This document shows, one piece after another, positions 28,028 to 30,791 of a stretch of 30,791 nt of DNA. Made by a program: the position numbers and the translations under genes. The stretch lies in IMG/VR virus record IMGVR_UViG_3300025889_000604, positions 1 to 30,791 of that record. The stretch is one strand, 5' to 3'. The stretch comes from a virus. The notes under the pieces are model-generated. The model was not told the DNA's origin. It made no database searches and worked only from the letters and a program-made list of their open reading frames with translations. Every line of letters starts with the position of its first letter. Position 1 is the first letter of the stretch.

Positions 28028-30791
28028 TGCCGCTTCCCTTCCCGACTGGCCTGTATAATTCCGCGTCTCCGGTCGTTCTGGGGCTGTTTACGCAGCCGCT
28101 CAACGACTTCTCAACCCTCTCCACCACGTCCTCTATGCCGACCGGCGGGCTTATCACCCGCGCGGGCAATGCGATGCTGTATGACAGCACGGGCAAGCTG
28201 ACATATGCGCCGAATAATCTGCTGACGTATAGCAATACGTTCAATGTGACGTGGTCGGCAGCCAATGTTACTCCAACTGGCGGGCAGGCCGATCCATTAG
28301 GCGGCACAACCGCGTTCAAACTCGTTGTTACAAATGGGCAAACAAACGGGTCCATTAATCAAACAGCTATTACTGGTTCCGCAAACGACCTAATTGCATT
28401 TGACCTCACGACAGGCGCTACATCCAACCTAGCAGGAGGCGCGACCGATGCGATTGCAACAAGTTTAGGAAGCGGTTGGTGGCAGGTTTCGTTTAAAACC
28501 GCGACGACATCAGGCGCGCGTATGCTGATTACGGTCGTCGCTAAGAACGCTGGATGGAACTCAATAGGGGTTCAATTCTACAGCGGCGCAGTCTACCTAT
28601 ATCCGCGCCTGTCAAACGCTTCAGCTGGAACGGGTGACGGGACAAATGGCATTTTTGTCTATAAATCTGCGGCGTCGCTAGTCACATACGAAACCACACC
28701 CCGCTCCGGCGACCAAGTCATCACCACCACCGCCGCCTACTACGGCCCGCGCTTTGACGTAGACCCGGTAACCTTGCAGAACAAGGGGCTGCTGGTGGAG
28801 GGGGCGCGGACGAATTATCGTTCTTACTCAAGCGACTTTACGCAGACATCTGCGTGGACAAAGCTAGGCTCTTGCACCGTAAATAACACAACACTATTAA
28901 CAATTGCACCAGACGGGACTAACACAGCGCAGGCTATTGTCCCGGTCAGCAACAACAGTGTGAATGGCATTGTTGATGCCTCTGGAACGATATACTCTTC
29001 TGGAAGAACAGTTTCTTTTTACGCAAAAGCAGGGACGGGCATAAGCACAATCACTGGTCAAGACGGCGCAGGAAATGTTTGGACCGTAAACCTGTCGAAT
29101 GGGTCGTCAACATTTCCTTCTGTTTATACATACGTCTCTGTAACAAATGCCGGTAACGGCTGGTATCGCGTCGCCTTTAATACCACCAACGCCTCTTTTT
29201 ACATTGGCGCAAATTCCGGCGCAAATGGCTCAAATTATTTTTCGCTATGGGGTGTTCAGGTAGAAAACGGCGCGTTTGTCACAAGTTTTATTCCAACTGT
29301 CGCAACTGGCAGCATCGCCCGCGCCGCCGAGACATTCACGCTCGCCAGCTACACCAATCGGCTTGTCGAGAGCTTCTACATCGACGAGCAGACTGGCGGC
29401 TCGTGGTCCGCTAACATCAATGCTTCCTCCACCAGCCCGCTGACCATCTCCACGCCGACATACGGCTGGGTTACGAGCTTGCGGGCATACGTCAATGCCG
29501 CAGCCGGGACCATCTCCACGCCGACGTGGATTGACAATAGCGGCACCACCGGCAACCGGATGATGCATGACAGCACCGGGACGCTGACGTGGGCTCCGGC
29601 GAATTTGTTGTTGCAGAGCAATGCGTTTTCCAACGCTGCTTGGACATATACCAACATGACCCTTACTAGTGGTCAGACTGACCCGAATGCGGGGTCAACG
29701 GCTTGGCTTGTTTATCCGACGACCACTGGAACGGCCAGAGAAGTTTACGTCGCGAACACCTATGCAACTGGCGTTAAATACATCTTGTCACTATACGCAA
29801 AAGCGAGTGGCATGACATGGTTTGCTCTTGGAACAAACGGCCCAACCAATGGCGCGTGTGTTTGGTTTGACCTTCAGAATGGCGTAGTTGGAACTCAGGC
29901 TACAGGGCATGTCGGCTCTATAACATCTGTAGGCAGCGGTTGGTATCGTTTGTCTGTGGCCGTAACAGGCGGCGCTACGGGCGTTTCTGCATATTTTGAC
30001 TTTGCCCCTGTAGATGCAAATGGATCAGGGACAGCCACCCGAAGCGGAACAAACGGCGTTCTCGTCTGGAACGCGCAGCTAGAACAAGTCACCTACCAAG
30101 CCGCCCCCTCAACCTACATCCCAACGACCAGCGCCGCCGTGTATCAGCCGCGCTACGACTATGACCCCAGCGTGACCCCGGCGACACCAAGGGGGATGCT
30201 GATTGAGGAGAGCAGGACGAATATCGCTCTCAGCGCGTTTACGTCCGCGAATTGGACGACGGGACAGTCAACAAAAGACAGCACTATAGCTGGCCCTGAC
30301 GCTGTGTCAGGAAGCGCGCAGACGATTAAGGCTGTTGCGGGCAACGCCTATCATATGTTGTATTCGACTGCGGCTATTTCGGTAAGCGCGAACACGGACT
30401 ACACATATTCTCTTTATGCAAAGGCGGGAACGTCAAGGTATGTTAACCTAAATGTCTTTGGCAACTCGGCAAACCATTATATCTCGGCTGTGTTTGATAT
30501 TGGCGATACGTCGCTTACAGCACGCACGGAGCAGAGTGTTGGAACATCGTCTGGAACGATTGCCGGGACAAAGCAGGAATATCTCGGGAATGGCTGGTTC
30601 CGTCTTTCGTTGACAGGTAAGACATCGCAAACAACCGTTTATCTGGAAGCCTGTATCGCCTCATCTAAGACAGGAAACACGTTTAATGGCGCGGGGGAAG
30701 TAACTTTCAATGCTGCCGGGACGGAGACCATTTCTCTCTTCGGCGCACAACTCGAAGCAGGCTCCTTCCCCACCAGCTACATCCCCACGAC
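28027..30791 (+). CDS. Partial large modular fibre protein with repeated lectin-like modules
   Basis: The frame is open to the right edge: 921 complete codons without a stop. It has at least four modules of about 170-180 residues, starting near 28213, 28810, 29598 and 30211, each opening with a line such as NLLTYSNTF or NYRSYSSDFT, then a Trp, DG/DP-type loops, SVYAKAG/SLYAKAG, GWYRV/GWFRL and an ending like YIPTTS. The same layout recurs in many phage and bacterial carbohydrate-binding (CBM-like) fibre modules. Linkers repeat as well (YDSTGKLTYAPNNLL against MHDSTGTLTWAPANLL). It is likely receptor-binding. The C-terminus lies outside the window. Confidence 0.75.
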   Translation, partial: MPLPFPTGLYNSASPVVLGLFTQPLNDFSTLSTTSSMPTGGLITRAGNAMLYDSTGKLTYAPNNLLTYSNTFNVTWSAANVTPTGGQADPLGGTTAFKLVVTNGQTNGSINQTAITGSANDLIAFDLTTGATSNLAGGATDAIATSLGSGWWQVSFKTATTSGARMLITVVAKNAGWNSIGVQFYSGAVYLYPRLSNASAGTGDGTNGIFVYKSAASLVTYETTPRSGDQVITTTAAYYGPRFDVDPVTLQNKGLLVEGARTNYRSYSSDFTQTSAWTKLGSCTVNNTTLLTIAPDGTNTAQAIVPVSNNSVNGIVDASGTIYSSGRTVSFYAKAGTGISTITGQDGAGNVWTVNLSNGSSTFPSVYTYVSVTNAGNGWYRVAFNTTNASFYIGANSGANGSNYFSLWGVQVENGAFVTSFIPTVATGSIARAAETFTLASYTNRLVESFYIDEQTGGSWSANINASSTSPLTISTPTYGWVTSLRAYVNAAAGTISTPTWIDNSGTTGNRMMHDSTGTLTWAPANLLLQSNAFSNAAWTYTNMTLTSGQTDPNAGSTAWLVYPTTTGTAREVYVANTYATGVKYILSLYAKASGMTWFALGTNGPTNGACVWFDLQNGVVGTQATGHVGSITSVGSGWYRLSVAVTGGATGVSAYFDFAPVDANGSGTATRSGTNGVLVWNAQLEQVTYQAAPSTYIPTTSAAVYQPRYDYDPSVTPATPRGMLIEESRTNIALSAFTSANWTTGQSTKDSTIAGPDAVSGSAQTIKAVAGNAYHMLYSTAAISVSANTDYTYSLYAKAGTSRYVNLNVFGNSANHYISAVFDIGDTSLTARTEQSVGTSSGTIAGTKQEYLGNGWFRLSLTGKTSQTTVYLEACIASSKTGNTFNGAGEVTFNAAGTETISLFGAQLEAGSFPTSYIPT

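Overview
This window is part of the genome of a tailed double-stranded DNA phage (Caudoviricetes). Portal, scaffold and capsid genes follow each other closely and no long tape-measure or tail-tube genes are seen, so a short-tailed (podovirus-like) morphology is my best guess. The host is probably an alphaproteobacterium: the phage carries a DUF2312/GapR-type gene, a family typical of that class, and the sequence has a moderately high GC content. There is no integrase and no tRNA or rRNA gene. I recognised no DNA polymerase, RNA polymerase or lysis gene. Both window ends lie inside genes.

The layout has three blocks. (1) Bases 1-4135, plus strand: tightly overlapping small early genes, several of them coiled-coil proteins joined by ATGA start/stop overlaps and carrying duplicated 3' ends; small membrane and lipoprotein candidates; a C5 cytosine DNA methyltransferase with a second 287-residue frame nested in it; a protein with an SSB-like acidic C-terminus; and a conserved small phage protein. 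The block ends at a hairpin terminator (4141-4166) shared with the opposing block. (2) Bases 4165-8894, minus strand: a replication and regulation block with three small genes at its head, a UvrD/Rep-type helicase, and an eight-gene operon encoding a two-domain sliding-clamp homologue, small unknowns and an HTH regulator. The helicase gene and the eight-gene operon each have a promoter built on the same plan, TTGACA-N16-TGTAT with an inverted repeat in the spacer, which suggests one repressor controls both. (3) Bases 9019 to the right edge, plus strand: GapR-like protein, small and large terminase, portal, a 1632-residue polyvalent protein, a Gly-doublet and Pro/Met-rich protein, a GroES-like co-chaperonin, a scaffold candidate, an Acb2-like cyclic-nucleotide sponge, a capsid-associated protein, the major capsid protein, small virion proteins and fibre proteins. 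The last gene runs off the right edge.

The genes fit a lytic programme. The early block changes the host and modifies DNA, the minus block replicates the genome, and the right block packages DNA and builds the virion. The most notable points are the Acb2-like anti-CBASS candidate inside the morphogenesis operon, the two long overlapping frames in the methyltransferase locus, the clamp lacking domain 1, the paired promoter-operators (one with a hairpin at the start of its transcript), and the giant polyvalent protein. No stretch longer than 300 bases lacks a gene; the longest gaps, about 100-180 bases, hold terminators and promoters.
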